A DNA stretch of 50,603 nucleotides from Bacteroidales bacterium (GCA_016744655.1 JADGDY010000013.1:1-50603); one strand, 5' to 3'. Shown: positions 15,071 to 23,505, numbered from the stretch's first letter. Made by a program: numbers and translations. Notes: a model not told the origin generated them from the sequence alone.

Positions 15071-17131
15071 ATGAAACGTATTTATTTATTCTTTGTCCTA
15101 GTTTTCTTAGGAACGCAAATCATGGCAGATGAATTAACCATTAACGGAAGTGTTATTGATGAAAATGGAGATGCCATTTCTGGCCATATGGTCAATATAT
15201 ACAGCGTGGATTCATTGGCTGGATTTTCTTATTCAAATTCTGTTTTCACCAATAGCGATGGTTTTTATATCGATAATATCCAGTTAGATGAAAGTATGAC
15301 TCAAGGTGAGATCATCCTTACCACAGAAACATGTAACGATTATATCACGGTTTCTCAGTTTTTCAATCCTGGAAATATGGAAATTGTATACGACTTCGAA
15401 GTTTGTACAGATACTTCAAGCGGAGGAGGTGGAAATGACACAACCAATTATAGTTGTGAAAACTTTTTCTATTATAATATTAATGACCTCGATGTGATGT
15501 TTTATGGTGAAATGATGGGTCAAGGAAATGCTGTATACACTTGGAATTTTGGAGATGGAACTACAGGTGAAGGAATGGAAATTGATCATACATATGCTGA
15601 AAATGGAGCTTATGATGTAAGCTTACAGACCGTGCTAAATGATACTTGTGAATATGTTTCTACACAAACAATTTACATTCAAAATGATTCTACAGGTGGT
15701 GGTAACGATACTACAAACTATAGTTGTGAAAACTATTTCTATTATCTAAATGAAGGTAATGAGTACACATTTGTTGGTGAAACTGAAGCACAAGGTGATG
15801 TAACATTCTCGTGGAATTTTGGTGATGGAACTACAGGCGAAGGAATGGAAATTGACCATGTTTTTGCAGAAGATGGATCTTATTCAGTAAGCCTAGAAAC
15901 AGTTATTAACGATACCTGTGAATATATCTCAACCCAAACTATTTATGTAATGCAAGACACTACAGGTGGAGGTAATGATACTACAAACTGTCAAAATACT
16001 TTTGAATTTGAGGTTGATAATATGATGGTTACACTCTGGGGTTATGGATACGATAATACTGAGATTATAGACTTTGCATGGAATTTTGGTGATGGGAATA
16101 ATGGTTCTGGTCAAGAAGCTAGCCATGAATATGCGACTGCAGGAGACTACCAAATTACCTTAACAACAACAACCATTGATTCATGTGTTGCGCAATCTAG
16201 TTTTTTAGTAACTATCGCAGGTGGTAGCTCCAACCCTTATTTATGGGGACAGATATTTATTGGAAATAATGTTTTAGACTCAGGAACGGCAAGCCTTTAT
16301 AGTATTGATAATGATACTGTTACCGGACAAGATTTTGTTTTGTACGCTGTTATTGAAGTGGATTCAGCCGGAAGCTATTATTTCGAAAATGTACCCGCTG
16401 GAAACTATTTAATAAAAGCTGAGGCAAACCAATCATCCATGTATTTTAATGAAACTTACCCAACTTATTACGGTGATGCTATTTATTGGATAGATGCTAC
16501 CATTATCAATCTTGGAGAACCTACAAATCCATACACTATTAATTTACAAGAAGCCGGTGGTGCCAACACAGGTGAAGGTGTTATCAATGGAGATATTGTA
16601 GGTAATGGTTTTAAAAGTCAATTGTCAGCAGATGATATTAGCCTTTTCTTATTATCTGAAACAGGAAACCCTTTAGAGGTTACATATAGTATAGATGCTG
16701 GGTTCGATTTCTCTAATATCAGCTACGGAACCTATAAGGTATACGCAGAAGTTATAGGTCTAACAACAGAAGCAGCTATTATTACATTAAGTGCTGATAA
16801 TCCTACTTCCAATGTTCAAATTAATATTTCAGAAAATGGAGTAACTACAGGTTTAGAGGATATTGATTCAAGATATATTGCTCGTATTGGAGATTTATAT
16901 CCAAATCCTGTAACTAATATTGCTTATATCGAAGTAGAAGCTCAAGAAACTACAAATGTTGATGTTGTTATTATTAATCAACTTGGCCAAGTTATGTACC
17001 AATCTCAGAAGCAATTAAATATGGGAACACAACGATTAGAGATTAGTACAAATCAACTAAATTCAGGTTTATACTTCTTACAACTAAGAAATCATGGAAA
17101 AAACATTGTAAGCCAGAAGTTTATCAAATAG
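15071..17131 (+). CDS. T9SS-exported PKD-domain surface protein (cassette 3)
   Basis: A 686-aa protein unrelated over most of its length to the surface proteins of cassettes 1 and 2. The signal peptide is at about residues 1-19. A carboxypeptidase-regulatory/CnaB-like module follows (about 22-112, SVIDENGDAISGHMVNIYS). Three PKD domains come next (about 127-205, 219-295, 309-384; each with the WNFGDG(T/N) motif), joined by linkers of the type GGGNDTTN. Another CnaB-like region follows, and the last ~75 residues are a T9SS type A sorting domain (LYPNPVTN ... KFIK). PKD modules usually serve as surface adhesion or spacer domains. It has the cassette 3 type of ECF promoter and its own terminator. 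Confidence 0.88.
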   Translation: MKRIYLFFVLVFLGTQIMADELTINGSVIDENGDAISGHMVNIYSVDSLAGFSYSNSVFTNSDGFYIDNIQLDESMTQGEIILTTETCNDYITVSQFFNPGNMEIVYDFEVCTDTSSGGGGNDTTNYSCENFFYYNINDLDVMFYGEMMGQGNAVYTWNFGDGTTGEGMEIDHTYAENGAYDVSLQTVLNDTCEYVSTQTIYIQNDSTGGGNDTTNYSCENYFYYLNEGNEYTFVGETEAQGDVTFSWNFGDGTTGEGMEIDHVFAEDGSYSVSLETVINDTCEYISTQTIYVMQDTTGGGNDTTNCQNTFEFEVDNMMVTLWGYGYDNTEIIDFAWNFGDGNNGSGQEASHEYATAGDYQITLTTTTIDSCVAQSSFLVTIAGGSSNPYLWGQIFIGNNVLDSGTASLYSIDNDTVTGQDFVLYAVIEVDSAGSYYFENVPAGNYLIKAEANQSSMYFNETYPTYYGDAIYWIDATIINLGEPTNPYTINLQEAGGANTGEGVINGDIVGNGFKSQLSADDISLFLLSETGNPLEVTYSIDAGFDFSNISYGTYKVYAEVIGLTTEAAIITLSADNPTSNVQINISENGVTTGLEDIDSRYIARIGDLYPNPVTNIAYIEVEAQETTNVDVVIINQLGQVMYQSQKQLNMGTQRLEISTNQLNSGLYFLQLRNHGKNIVSQKFIK
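15409..15990 (+). repeat. Tandem PKD-linker repeats within the surface gene
   Basis: Units of about 270-276 bp begin near 15409, 15685 and 15955, each with a linker encoding GGGNDTT followed by a Cys-containing segment. The first two are very similar at DNA level, so the duplication is recent relative to the gene. Confidence 0.6.
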
Positions 17132-17180
17132 AACTCAAACTCAATTAATATAGTCCACTCTATCATTAGAGATAATGATG

Positions 17181-17213
17181 CACCCTTGCCAATTTTGGTG
17201 GGGGTGTTTTTTT
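17181..17213 (+). terminator. Rho-independent terminator of cassette 3
   Basis: CACCCTTGCCA (17181-17191) pairs with TGGTGGGGGTG (17196-17206), 11 pairs with some G-U, followed by TTTTTTT. It is related in its GGTGGGGG arm to the terminators at 3581 and 11281. Confidence 0.85.
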
Positions 17214-17471
17214 GAAACCAACCATCATTGAAAATATAAATTCATTTCTTCCAACAAACAGCTAATGGTTTAAAATATTTTAAGGTGCATATTGATTGCA
17301 TTTGGTAAAAAAACATACAAATTGAGCATGTATATTTTTTTTGTTGAAAGTTTATGTTGGTATATTATTGATATGAAATGGTATCATAATTCGGAATTTG
17401 ATAAAATTTCTGATATCAGTGATATGCGAGTAAGGGAGAAATTTGAGTTGGTAAATAATAGAATAAACCAG

Positions 17472-18362
17472 CTAAAAATGAAAATTAACACCGACGGTAG
17501 GTCCAGAAAGCTGAACTTTCACAGACAAATCATTATTTTTAAACCTATCTTTATGGGTGATTTCCCAATCCGTCCATCCTAATTTAAGGGAAACCACATT
17601 ACTCATTTTGTAATAAGACAATAGGTTAATCATATATGAGCCTTTTGAATCCACCAAATAACCTCCATAATCAGCTTGAACGATAAACAACCATCTCTGT
17701 AGAGTAAACTGATTGATAACACCAAATATTGGTTCTGTCCATATGGGGTGTATATCGAGTCTAGTAACTAGTTTGTCCAGATCTGAAGTTACACTGATAA
17801 AGTGAACTCGTACGCCAATATATGGATAGAGCTCATATCGGAACTTCTTTGAATTGCTTTCTTTTCTTACAAAGGAATAACCCATAAATACCCTTCCAAG
17901 AGAAATGCTTACATTGGCTTGAGCTACTAATTTATCATTAAATCGAAAATTTAAGTCATTCCCAACCGCTCCCGAAAACATATCAGCTTGCACCAAAAAA
18001 TTATTCCTTTCATAGGCTACTCTTCCCACAAAATAAAATTTCAGATAAGTTGAAGATGTGAATAAACGACTAAAAATATTACCTCCTCCCCATGGAGGTT
18101 CTGTTGGCGGAGGAGGTTCAATAGGATGAGTTGGTATACCAGGATTTTGACCATCTTCACCTTCTAAACTTACATCACCATAAACAAAATCACCTCTAAA
18201 ACCTGGAATCCAAATGGGTAAATCTATTGTCCAGGGTCGGTCTTCCCTAAGGAAGCTTTTCTCTAGCTTTTGCTTTCGTTTTTCCTTTTTTACCACAGCC
18301 TGAGAAAGCCCAAGGTTGATGATTAAAAAGAAACATAATAGTATGGAGAATGCCTTATTCAT
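17472..18362 (-). CDS. Hypothetical outer-membrane beta-barrel protein
   Basis: A 296-aa protein with a signal peptide (about 1-20, ends NLGLSQA) and a basic stretch after it. It has a Pro-rich segment (IEPPPPTEPPWGGG, about 82-95), then alternating amphipathic strands to a C-terminal VGVNFHF ending in Phe, which fits an outer-membrane beta-barrel. It resembles the uncharacterised OmpW/Toluene_X-like or DUF-type barrels of Bacteroidota, but I cannot name the family. It is transcribed toward cassette 3; an open frame on the opposite strand covers its 3' end but is probably not coding. Nothing nearby suggests a substrate. Confidence 0.75.
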   Translation of the reverse strand: MNKAFSILLCFFLIINLGLSQAVVKKEKRKQKLEKSFLREDRPWTIDLPIWIPGFRGDFVYGDVSLEGEDGQNPGIPTHPIEPPPPTEPPWGGGNIFSRLFTSSTYLKFYFVGRVAYERNNFLVQADMFSGAVGNDLNFRFNDKLVAQANVSISLGRVFMGYSFVRKESNSKKFRYELYPYIGVRVHFISVTSDLDKLVTRLDIHPIWTEPIFGVINQFTLQRWLFIVQADYGGYLVDSKGSYMINLLSYYKMSNVVSLKLGWTDWEITHKDRFKNNDLSVKVQLSGPTVGVNFHF

Positions 18363-18501
18363 TTAATAGACTAACATATCTGTTTCAAGATCAAAAATAG
18401 GAATTTAATCCCTATTGATTACATTTCTCTCATATGCTTTCCATGTTTGTTCAATGGTACCTCATCACAAGGCCTTTAATATGACCTACATCAATTATTA
18501 G

Positions 18502-18509
18502 TAGTTTTG
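18502..18509 (+). promoter_or_regulatory. -7 element of the methyltransferase promoter
   Basis: TAGTTTTG, a match to TAnnTTTG, 26 nt before the ATG. The surrounding 20 bases (TCAATTATYAGTAGTTTTGT) also occur upstream of the ZIP transporter gene at 23644-23663. Confidence 0.55.
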
Positions 18510-18534
18510 TATTCTGAAAATTGAAAACCTAAAC

Positions 18535-19146
18535 ATGGAAGCAATGTCAAAAGATTTTTTTGAAGGAAAAGCAGAAGAGTATGATAGAGAAGCAGCGAGA
18601 AAGCGCAACGTTTCCAATATCGCTCGACTAATGAGAGCAGAAGCAGAGTATAAAAAGAATATGAATATTATGGATTTTGGCTCTGGCACTGGCTTACTTC
18701 TGTCCGATATTGCTCCTTATGTAAATAAAATTACAGCTGTAGATATTTCAAAATCCATGAATGAGGTATTAGAAAGCAAAAGGGAAAATATTGCTTGTGA
18801 GCTTGAAATAGTGGAAAATGATTTAACCAAAGAGGATTTAGATGGTCAATTCGATGCTGTTATTTCTTCAATGACTGTTCATCATGTAAAGGATGTTTCT
18901 CAACTTTTTGAAAAGTTTTACAAGCTTCTACCGGTGAACGGAACCATTGCTATAGCCGACTTAGATACTGAAGATGGAAGCTTTCACAAAGAGAATACTG
19001 GAGTTTTTCATTTTGGATTTGATAGAGATGATATTTTGGAAATAGCTAAAAATACTGGCTTCAGGAACTTAAAAGTTCAATCGGCCAGTATCATTGATAA
19101 ACCTTATGGGAAATATCCTGTATTTTTATTGACAGGCTGCAAATAA
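18535..19146 (+). CDS. Class I SAM-dependent methyltransferase
   Basis: A 203-aa soluble protein with the Rossmann methyltransferase pattern. Motif I is NIMDFGSGTGLLL (about residues 43-55). The acidic end of strand 2 is AVDIS (about 70-74). The post-motif segment is FDAVISSMTVHHV (about 107-119). It belongs to the Methyltransf_11/UbiE-like group, but the substrate cannot be read from sequence. The C-terminal part (GFDRDDILEIAKNTGFRNLKV) is typical of small-molecule methyltransferases. The ATG at 18535 was chosen; the ATG at 18544 is also possible. It stands alone on the plus strand with its own promoter. Confidence 0.85.
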   Translation: MEAMSKDFFEGKAEEYDREAARKRNVSNIARLMRAEAEYKKNMNIMDFGSGTGLLLSDIAPYVNKITAVDISKSMNEVLESKRENIACELEIVENDLTKEDLDGQFDAVISSMTVHHVKDVSQLFEKFYKLLPVNGTIAIADLDTEDGSFHKENTGVFHFGFDRDDILEIAKNTGFRNLKVQSASIIDKPYGKYPVFLLTGCK

Positions 19147-19178
19147 ACAATATTGTTTATCATATTCTCAGCTTCCCG

Positions 19179-19622
19179 CTATTTCAAAATCTTGTTCTGT
19201 TTTTTAGCCTCCTCATCTTTGTATCTTCCTAGAAACAAACCCAGCATCATTCCGACTATCATTCCGAATACTAATCCATTAGGCATGCCAAAAGCAGTAC
19301 CAATGGCCAAACCAAAACTCATTCCAAGTGCCATAAAAAGCCCAGTATAATATCCTTCTGTAACATAAGAGAATTCTTTTTGAATAAAATAAACCAATGC
19401 ATTATACTTCTTTCTATAATACCTTCTTGACCGAGTTTGATCAGAATTCAATTCGAAAGATTCCAACTTCTCCTCAATGGCTATTAACTGATTTTCCTCT
19501 AGTCCTTTTTCCTTAATACTGATGAGTAGTTTTTGGAATTTTGTATACATCTTGATTTCTGATTTCTTCTCAGTTTTAGTTTTTAAACCTTCAAATAATT
19601 CTATTGCTATATCTAATTTCAT
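19179..19622 (-). CDS. Hypothetical membrane protein with glycine-zipper-like helices
   Basis: A 147-aa protein if it starts at the ATG 19620-19622; a TTG eight codons upstream is less likely. The N-terminal half is charged and helical. Residues about 93-133 form two Gly-rich membrane helices with GxxxG spacing (GMSFGLAIGTAFGM and VFGMIVGMMLGLFLG), with a basic/acidic tail RYKDEEAKK. I do not recognise a function. It lies downstream of the sigma and membrane-protein genes at 19712-20831 on the same strand and is separated by a heptad repeat, so it may be the third gene of that operon. Confidence 0.7.
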   Translation of the reverse strand: MKLDIAIELFEGLKTKTEKKSEIKMYTKFQKLLISIKEKGLEENQLIAIEEKLESFELNSDQTRSRRYYRKKYNALVYFIQKEFSYVTEGYYTGLFMALGMSFGLAIGTAFGMPNGLVFGMIVGMMLGLFLGRYKDEEAKKQNKILK

Positions 19623-19660
19623 CTTTTCTAATTTTTTACGAAGCAATTACTACTTCATTT

Positions 19661-19709
19661 AACTTTTAACTTCCAGTTTCCAACATCGAGCTTCCACCAT
19701 CCATCACCT
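19661..19709 (-). repeat. Heptad (7-bp period) GGAAGYT-type repeat, copy 1
   Basis: Seven units of seven bases in strict phase. On the minus strand they read GGAAGCT, GGAAACT, GGAAGTT and diverged forms. It fills the gap between two genes of an ECF sigma operon. The same kind of repeat occurs at 42181 and 43112. Confidence 0.65.
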
Positions 19710-19711
19710 TT

Positions 19712-20353
19712 CTACTTCCTTAATTCTTCCATATCAGTAATAATATCGTCGAGCTTTTTATAAATCGGCCCATAAACCAATCTGACATCAAAATCATATA
19801 AACGACCACCAACAAAAGCTAGGCCTATACTAATAACAATGACAGGAATAGTCCATAATATTGGGAAATCTCCTAGTAAATATATCTCATTGGGTTTTGA
19901 TAGTATTTCTTGAAATAGCATTTGAATCCCAGGGCTAAACCACAAACCTATCACCACCGCTAAGAAGAGTGCAGGATAATAGTAGCCTGCTAGTTTCCTA
20001 TTGAGGACCAACTGCAACTTCAGCCAATTGTTGAAAGAATTCAGGTATTCATAGCTGTTTTCTCCCTTATCTATACTATTGAAGCCTTTCATTAGGTTTC
20101 TATTGGCATAGAGTATGGCATATAAAATAATAAATACCATAATTCCTATGATTTGGATGTGCATAAAATAGGTAATCACTACAAATATCGGAGCTCCAAT
20201 TGCAATGGCGATAAGGTTGATTTTATTCATCCTCTTTATTTTATCTATGATATGTATCGATTTCTGATTGTATAAATTGTTAATTTTAGGTGCTGAGATT
20301 TCTTCTGCATTTATAAATCCTTCTTTCCAGATGTTTTCAATTGTTTTGTCCAT
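19712..20353 (-). CDS. Membrane protein paired with ECF sigma factor (possible anti-sigma)
   Basis: A 213-aa protein. Residues 1-45 are soluble, then come four hydrophobic helices at about 47-63, 67-84, 125-142 and 165-185, with a soluble C-terminus. The gene overlaps the 3' end of the sigma gene by 17 nt. Overlap with an ECF sigma gene, the short N-terminal cytoplasmic segment and the membrane helices make an anti-sigma or sigma-modulating role likely. I see no ZAS zinc motif (HxxxCxxC), so it is not a classical zinc anti-sigma factor. The last residues (LDDIITDMEELRK) form an amphipathic helix. Confidence 0.7.
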   Translation of the reverse strand: MDKTIENIWKEGFINAEEISAPKINNLYNQKSIHIIDKIKRMNKINLIAIAIGAPIFVVITYFMHIQIIGIMVFIILYAILYANRNLMKGFNSIDKGENSYEYLNSFNNWLKLQLVLNRKLAGYYYPALFLAVVIGLWFSPGIQMLFQEILSKPNEIYLLGDFPILWTIPVIVISIGLAFVGGRLYDFDVRLVYGPIYKKLDDIITDMEELRK

Positions 20354-20831
20354 CTAATAATTTCTTTAAACGTTCTTTAATTCTTTTAATTCTCACACCA
20401 ATATTATTGGGGTTGGTTCCCATGATATTGGCGATTTCCTGATACGATTTCTCCTCCAAGTAGAGTAAAATGACTCCTCTATCCACTTCCGACAAATGTT
20501 TTATGGCGGTATACAAATGGTTTAAGGCATCATCTGAAAAAGCAGCACTGTCTTCTAATATTTCATCCGGAATAGCATCGGAAGCAAAATACTGCACATT
20601 ACCTTTCTTGTTTTTTTTGAGGAGACTCATACTCACATTCAATGATATCTTGTAAACCCAGGTTGACCATTCAGATTGTTCATTGAAATTGTCTTTACTC
20701 TTCCAAATTTGCAAGCAGACTTCTTGATAGTAATCCTCAAAATCTTCTTGGGTATTGGTATAAGCGCGACATATTTTAATAATAATGGCCGCATAGGGTA
20801 ATATGAATGTTCTGTAAAAATCGTTACTCAA
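20337..20831 (-). CDS. ECF RNA polymerase sigma factor
   Basis: A 164-aa sigma-70 family protein of ECF type, not closely related to the cassette sigma factors. Region 2 has EDYYQEVCLQIWKSKDNF and EWSTWVYKISLNVSMSLLKK; region 4 has HLSEVDRGVILLYLEEKSYQEIANIMGTNPNNIGVRIKRIKERLKK broken across two helices. The only suitable start is a TTG (20829-20831), which gives the expected N-terminus. It is co-transcribed with the membrane protein that overlaps it. No copy of the cassette-type promoter lies upstream, so it belongs to a separate regulatory circuit. Confidence 0.88.
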   Translation of the reverse strand: MSNDFYRTFILPYAAIIIKICRAYTNTQEDFEDYYQEVCLQIWKSKDNFNEQSEWSTWVYKISLNVSMSLLKKNKKGNVQYFASDAIPDEILEDSAAFSDDALNHLYTAIKHLSEVDRGVILLYLEEKSYQEIANIMGTNPNNIGVRIKRIKERLKKLLDGQNN

Positions 20832-20913
20832 ATCGTTTTTATTAGTTAGTGTCTGAAATTTAAATTTATTACACCTTAGATTTAAAATTTATTTTTTTTA
20901 TGAATATCATTGT

Positions 20914-20953
20914 AAAACCAATGGCATTATCGTACGATAATGCCATTGGTTTT
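20914..20953. terminator. 40-bp perfect palindrome, probable bidirectional terminator
   Basis: Perfect self-complementarity over 40 bases centred between 20933 and 20934 (centre CGTACG), with A-rich and T-rich flanks on both strands. It lies about 125 bp downstream of the cupin gene (minus strand) and upstream of the sigma operon, so it should end cupin transcription and insulate the sigma genes. Confidence 0.7.
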
Positions 20954-21078
20954 TTGAATAGAATATAATCTTTGATAAAACCAGACTATCTAAAATCGCA
21001 ATTACTATCTTTAGAAGTTTAAGGTTATCGAATCTCTGGATTTAATATGGAGCCCCTACTTTTATTTAGTTCTTATTT

Positions 21079-21417
21079 TTATAATACCCGAGTAGTAGCA
21101 GTAGGTCTAGGAGCTTTCACAACTAAAACTCTAAGAATAGAATCTGTTGGATTTGCAATACAATGTACAATATCTTTAGGGCTTTCAACTAATGTATTGG
21201 CTTCAACTATCTGCTTTTCTTCACCCACTTCTATTTCTGCTTGACCTTCCAGCACAAAAAAGAAAACATCAACAGGAGTAATGTGTCTTTTTAAGCTTTC
21301 ACCGGCTTGTAATTCTAAATGAACCGCCTGTGCTGTATCTTTATCGTATAATTTTCTGGCATCTACTTGATGAACATTCTTCATGGTTGAAGCATCTGAA
21401 ACTTTAATTGTTATCAT
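21079..21417 (-). CDS. Cupin-domain protein
   Basis: A 112-aa single-domain cupin. The conserved barrel is visible: HLELQAGESLKRHITPVDVFFFVLEGQAEIEVG (about residues 32-64, in two motifs) and the second motif around SPKDIVHCIANP. Cupin metal ligands H45 and H84-like positions are present, but the usual paired His of motif 1 is only partly kept. Function in the family ranges from dioxygenases to sugar isomerases and ligand-binding. A perfect Fur-like box (21449-21463) overlaps its promoter, pointing to metal-dependent regulation. It starts at the ATG 21415-21417. Confidence 0.8.
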   Translation of the reverse strand: MITIKVSDASTMKNVHQVDARKLYDKDTAQAVHLELQAGESLKRHITPVDVFFFVLEGQAEIEVGEEKQIVEANTLVESPKDIVHCIANPTDSILRVLVVKAPRPTATTRVL

Positions 21418-21442
21418 GATTTAAATTTTTAATGGTTTTTGA

Positions 21443-21450
21443 CAAAGATG
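21443..21450 (-). promoter_or_regulatory. -7-like element of the cupin gene
   Basis: On the minus strand CATCTTTG, one mismatch to TAnnTTTG, 26 nt from the ATG. The Fur-like box overlaps its upstream end. Confidence 0.4.
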
Positions 21451-21463
21451 ATAATAATTATCA
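21449..21463. promoter_or_regulatory. Fur-like 7-1-7 operator
   Basis: TGATAATAATTATCA is a perfect inverted repeat with one central base. It equals the 7-1-7 Fur consensus known from Bacillus (TGATAATNATTATCA) and contains the GATAAT/ATTATC half-sites of enterobacterial Fur boxes. Binding by a Fur-family protein is inferred from sequence alone. Confidence 0.55.
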
Positions 21464-21639
21464 TGATTTTTTGTTTAATGACTGTGTTATGTCGTAGATC
21501 AAAGGTTAAAATCAGAAATTTATTAAATTGTGAATCTAGTGGGATAGATTTTCAACGGTACTAAATATTTAGTTTTCTAAGTAAAACACCAGTAATAATT
21601 GGTCTTATAAGTTAGTATTTGAACTTTTGATTATAATAT

Positions 21640-21647
21640 TATCTTTG
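21640..21647 (+). promoter_or_regulatory. Promoter of the TetR gene
   Basis: -7 element TATCTTTG with TTTG at 21618-21621, 18 nt upstream of it, which fits the Bacteroidota promoter layout. The leader would be about 105 nt. Confidence 0.5.
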
Positions 21648-21758
21648 TAGGCTATTATGTTACAAATAGACTAGGAATAAGTTATTCAGCCATTATATGG
21701 TGGTCTGGGTAAAATCTGTGGTTAAAAACCACGATCATTGAAAACAAAAGTGTAGCTT

Positions 21759-22364
21759 ATGAAACGTGATTTAGTTGATATTTTAAAGATTGTCAGGTCT
21801 ATACTGATTAATAAAGGAGTAAGGAGTTTAAACTTAAAGAGTGTATCTGACAAATCTGGATTATCAATTGATGAACTCAATAAATATTTCAAAGACGATA
21901 AGGAATTAATCACTAAATTATTAGAATTTGAGCGTCATGCCTTTATCGAAATTTTCCAAGAAAACGATTTTGAAGGCGTAAATGCCATAGATATTATGAT
22001 GTTTGTGGGTAAAGAGCTATCTGATAAATACGATTATGTTACTCCATCCTATTCCTCAGATATTAAGAAACATTTTCCAGAGATTTATGAGGAGCATTTT
22101 CAGTCGAGAACAGATTTTATCTTTGAAAAAATTCGTATCAATTTAAACAAAGGAATTAGCCAAGGTATGTATCGTTCCGATTTGAGTATTGAGTTAATCT
22201 CTCGCCTCTATATCAGCCGTTTGTGGGATATTCATAACGAAGATTTCTTTCCACCTGAAAAATTCTCTTTCGATACGCTTTACGAGTTTATGTTCAATAA
22301 CCTGATCAGAAGCATTGCCACTGACGAAGGTTTAGAGTATTATAAGAATAAGAGTAAGAAGTAA
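21759..22364 (+). CDS. TetR/AcrR-family transcriptional regulator
   Basis: A 201-aa protein. The N-terminal helix-turn-helix is at about residues 10-55 (ILINKGVRSLNLKSVSDKSGLSIDELNKYFKDDKELI), the TetR_N pattern. The rest is an all-helical ligand-binding domain without a recognisable signature. It is convergent with the GNAT-like gene and has its own promoter with a long leader. No efflux pump is adjacent; the TolC/HlyD pair 10 kb away is a possible but unproven target. Ligand unknown. Confidence 0.82.
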   Translation: MKRDLVDILKIVRSILINKGVRSLNLKSVSDKSGLSIDELNKYFKDDKELITKLLEFERHAFIEIFQENDFEGVNAIDIMMFVGKELSDKYDYVTPSYSSDIKKHFPEIYEEHFQSRTDFIFEKIRINLNKGISQGMYRSDLSIELISRLYISRLWDIHNEDFFPPEKFSFDTLYEFMFNNLIRSIATDEGLEYYKNKSKK

Positions 22365-22386
22365 GCTGGTTACGGGGTGCTGAATA

Positions 22387-23505
22387 TTAAATCTCTTTAA
22401 TATAACAACGACGCCTTTTGTGTTGAATGTGTTCGTAATTTTTCCAATTACTAATTACATTATGGTTGTCTTCAAAAATCCCAGTGGTTTCCATTTGATC
22501 GATTCCTGCACTGAGCATTTCATCTTGAATTTCTGAGAAAAGAATAACCGCAACTCCTGCATTATCATATTCAGGAACTACACCTGTTAGGAAAAAATCT
22601 AAAACCTTAGGGTTTTTCATGGCTTTAAGAACATGAGTAAATCCTAAGGGGAAAAGCTTTCCTTTTGCTTTTTGCATAGCTTCTGATAAAGATGGAACAG
22701 CAACCACAAAACCAACAATGCGATCGTCTTTCTTTACCATCCTCACATATTTTGGATTAATGACCTTGAAATACTTTTCGGCATACATTTCTATCATCTT
22801 CTCATTAAAAGGCGTTACATAAGGAAGTTTATCAAAAGCATCATTTAGAATCGCAAAAATGTCTTTTACATAAGGCTTTAGCTCTTCTGTCTTGTCAAAC
22901 TTAACCACCTCAAAACCATAGCGTTTTTTAATGAGTTGGCTTCCTCTAATTCCTTTTTGTCTGGCTCGTTCGCCTAAAGTCAAACGGAACTCCACCCAAT
23001 CGTTTTCCTTCCCAAAACCATAATTATCTAAATGAGTCTGGTAATATGGCATATGATATACCGAAGCTACCGAAGCCAAATGATCAAAACCTTCAATCAG
23101 CATACCTTGGGTATCAAGGTTAGAAAATCCTAAAGGTCCATGGGCTTTCTTCATTCCTCTTTCTTTCAACCAATTTACTGCAGTATCCATTAGTAATTTG
23201 AATACCTCAGCATCATCATAAAACTCTAAACGACTAAATCTTCCCAATTTCTCGTTGAGCTTTTCATTGTATTTATTATTAACGATGGCACCAATTCTCC
23301 CTACTACTTTCCCTTCTTTCTTGGCCAACCAAAACTGACTGTCGCAATATTCCATTGCAGGGTTTTCTTGAGGATCTAGGGACTTTATTTCATCTTTAAT
23401 GATAGGTGGCACCCAATAATCATTGCCTTTATAAATTTCGAAAGGAAGCTTAGCAAAAGCTTTATAATCTGATTTGCTACTGACTTTAATAATATCTACT
23501 GACAT
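22387..23505 (-). CDS. GNAT-like N-acetyltransferase superfamily protein (YghO-type)
   Basis: A 372-aa soluble protein. It starts with KLPFEIYKGNDYWVPPI, has QFWLAKKEGKVVGRIGAIVN (about residues 57-76) and the segment GPLGFSNLDTQGMLIEGFD (about 124-142), a set that marks the conserved two-domain GNAT-fold family found across Bacteroidota and related to E. coli YghO. A second GNAT-like half follows (YVRMVKKDDRIVGFVVAVPS). The acceptor is unknown. It starts at the ATG 23503-23505 and is convergent with the TetR gene, with only 22 bp between stops. Confidence 0.8.
   Translation of the reverse strand: MSVDIIKVSSKSDYKAFAKLPFEIYKGNDYWVPPIIKDEIKSLDPQENPAMEYCDSQFWLAKKEGKVVGRIGAIVNNKYNEKLNEKLGRFSRLEFYDDAEVFKLLMDTAVNWLKERGMKKAHGPLGFSNLDTQGMLIEGFDHLASVASVYHMPYYQTHLDNYGFGKENDWVEFRLTLGERARQKGIRGSQLIKKRYGFEVVKFDKTEELKPYVKDIFAILNDAFDKLPYVTPFNEKMIEMYAEKYFKVINPKYVRMVKKDDRIVGFVVAVPSLSEAMQKAKGKLFPLGFTHVLKAMKNPKVLDFFLTGVVPEYDNAGVAVILFSEIQDEMLSAGIDQMETTGIFEDNHNVISNWKNYEHIQHKRRRCYIKEI

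Noticed and set aside
17292..17582. 96-codon open frame on the plus strand downstream of cassette 3
   Set aside because: The middle part looks somewhat protein-like, but the frame overlaps the 3' end of the minus-strand barrel gene by 110 bp and lacks a promoter. Possibly a decayed gene fragment; not supported as a CDS.
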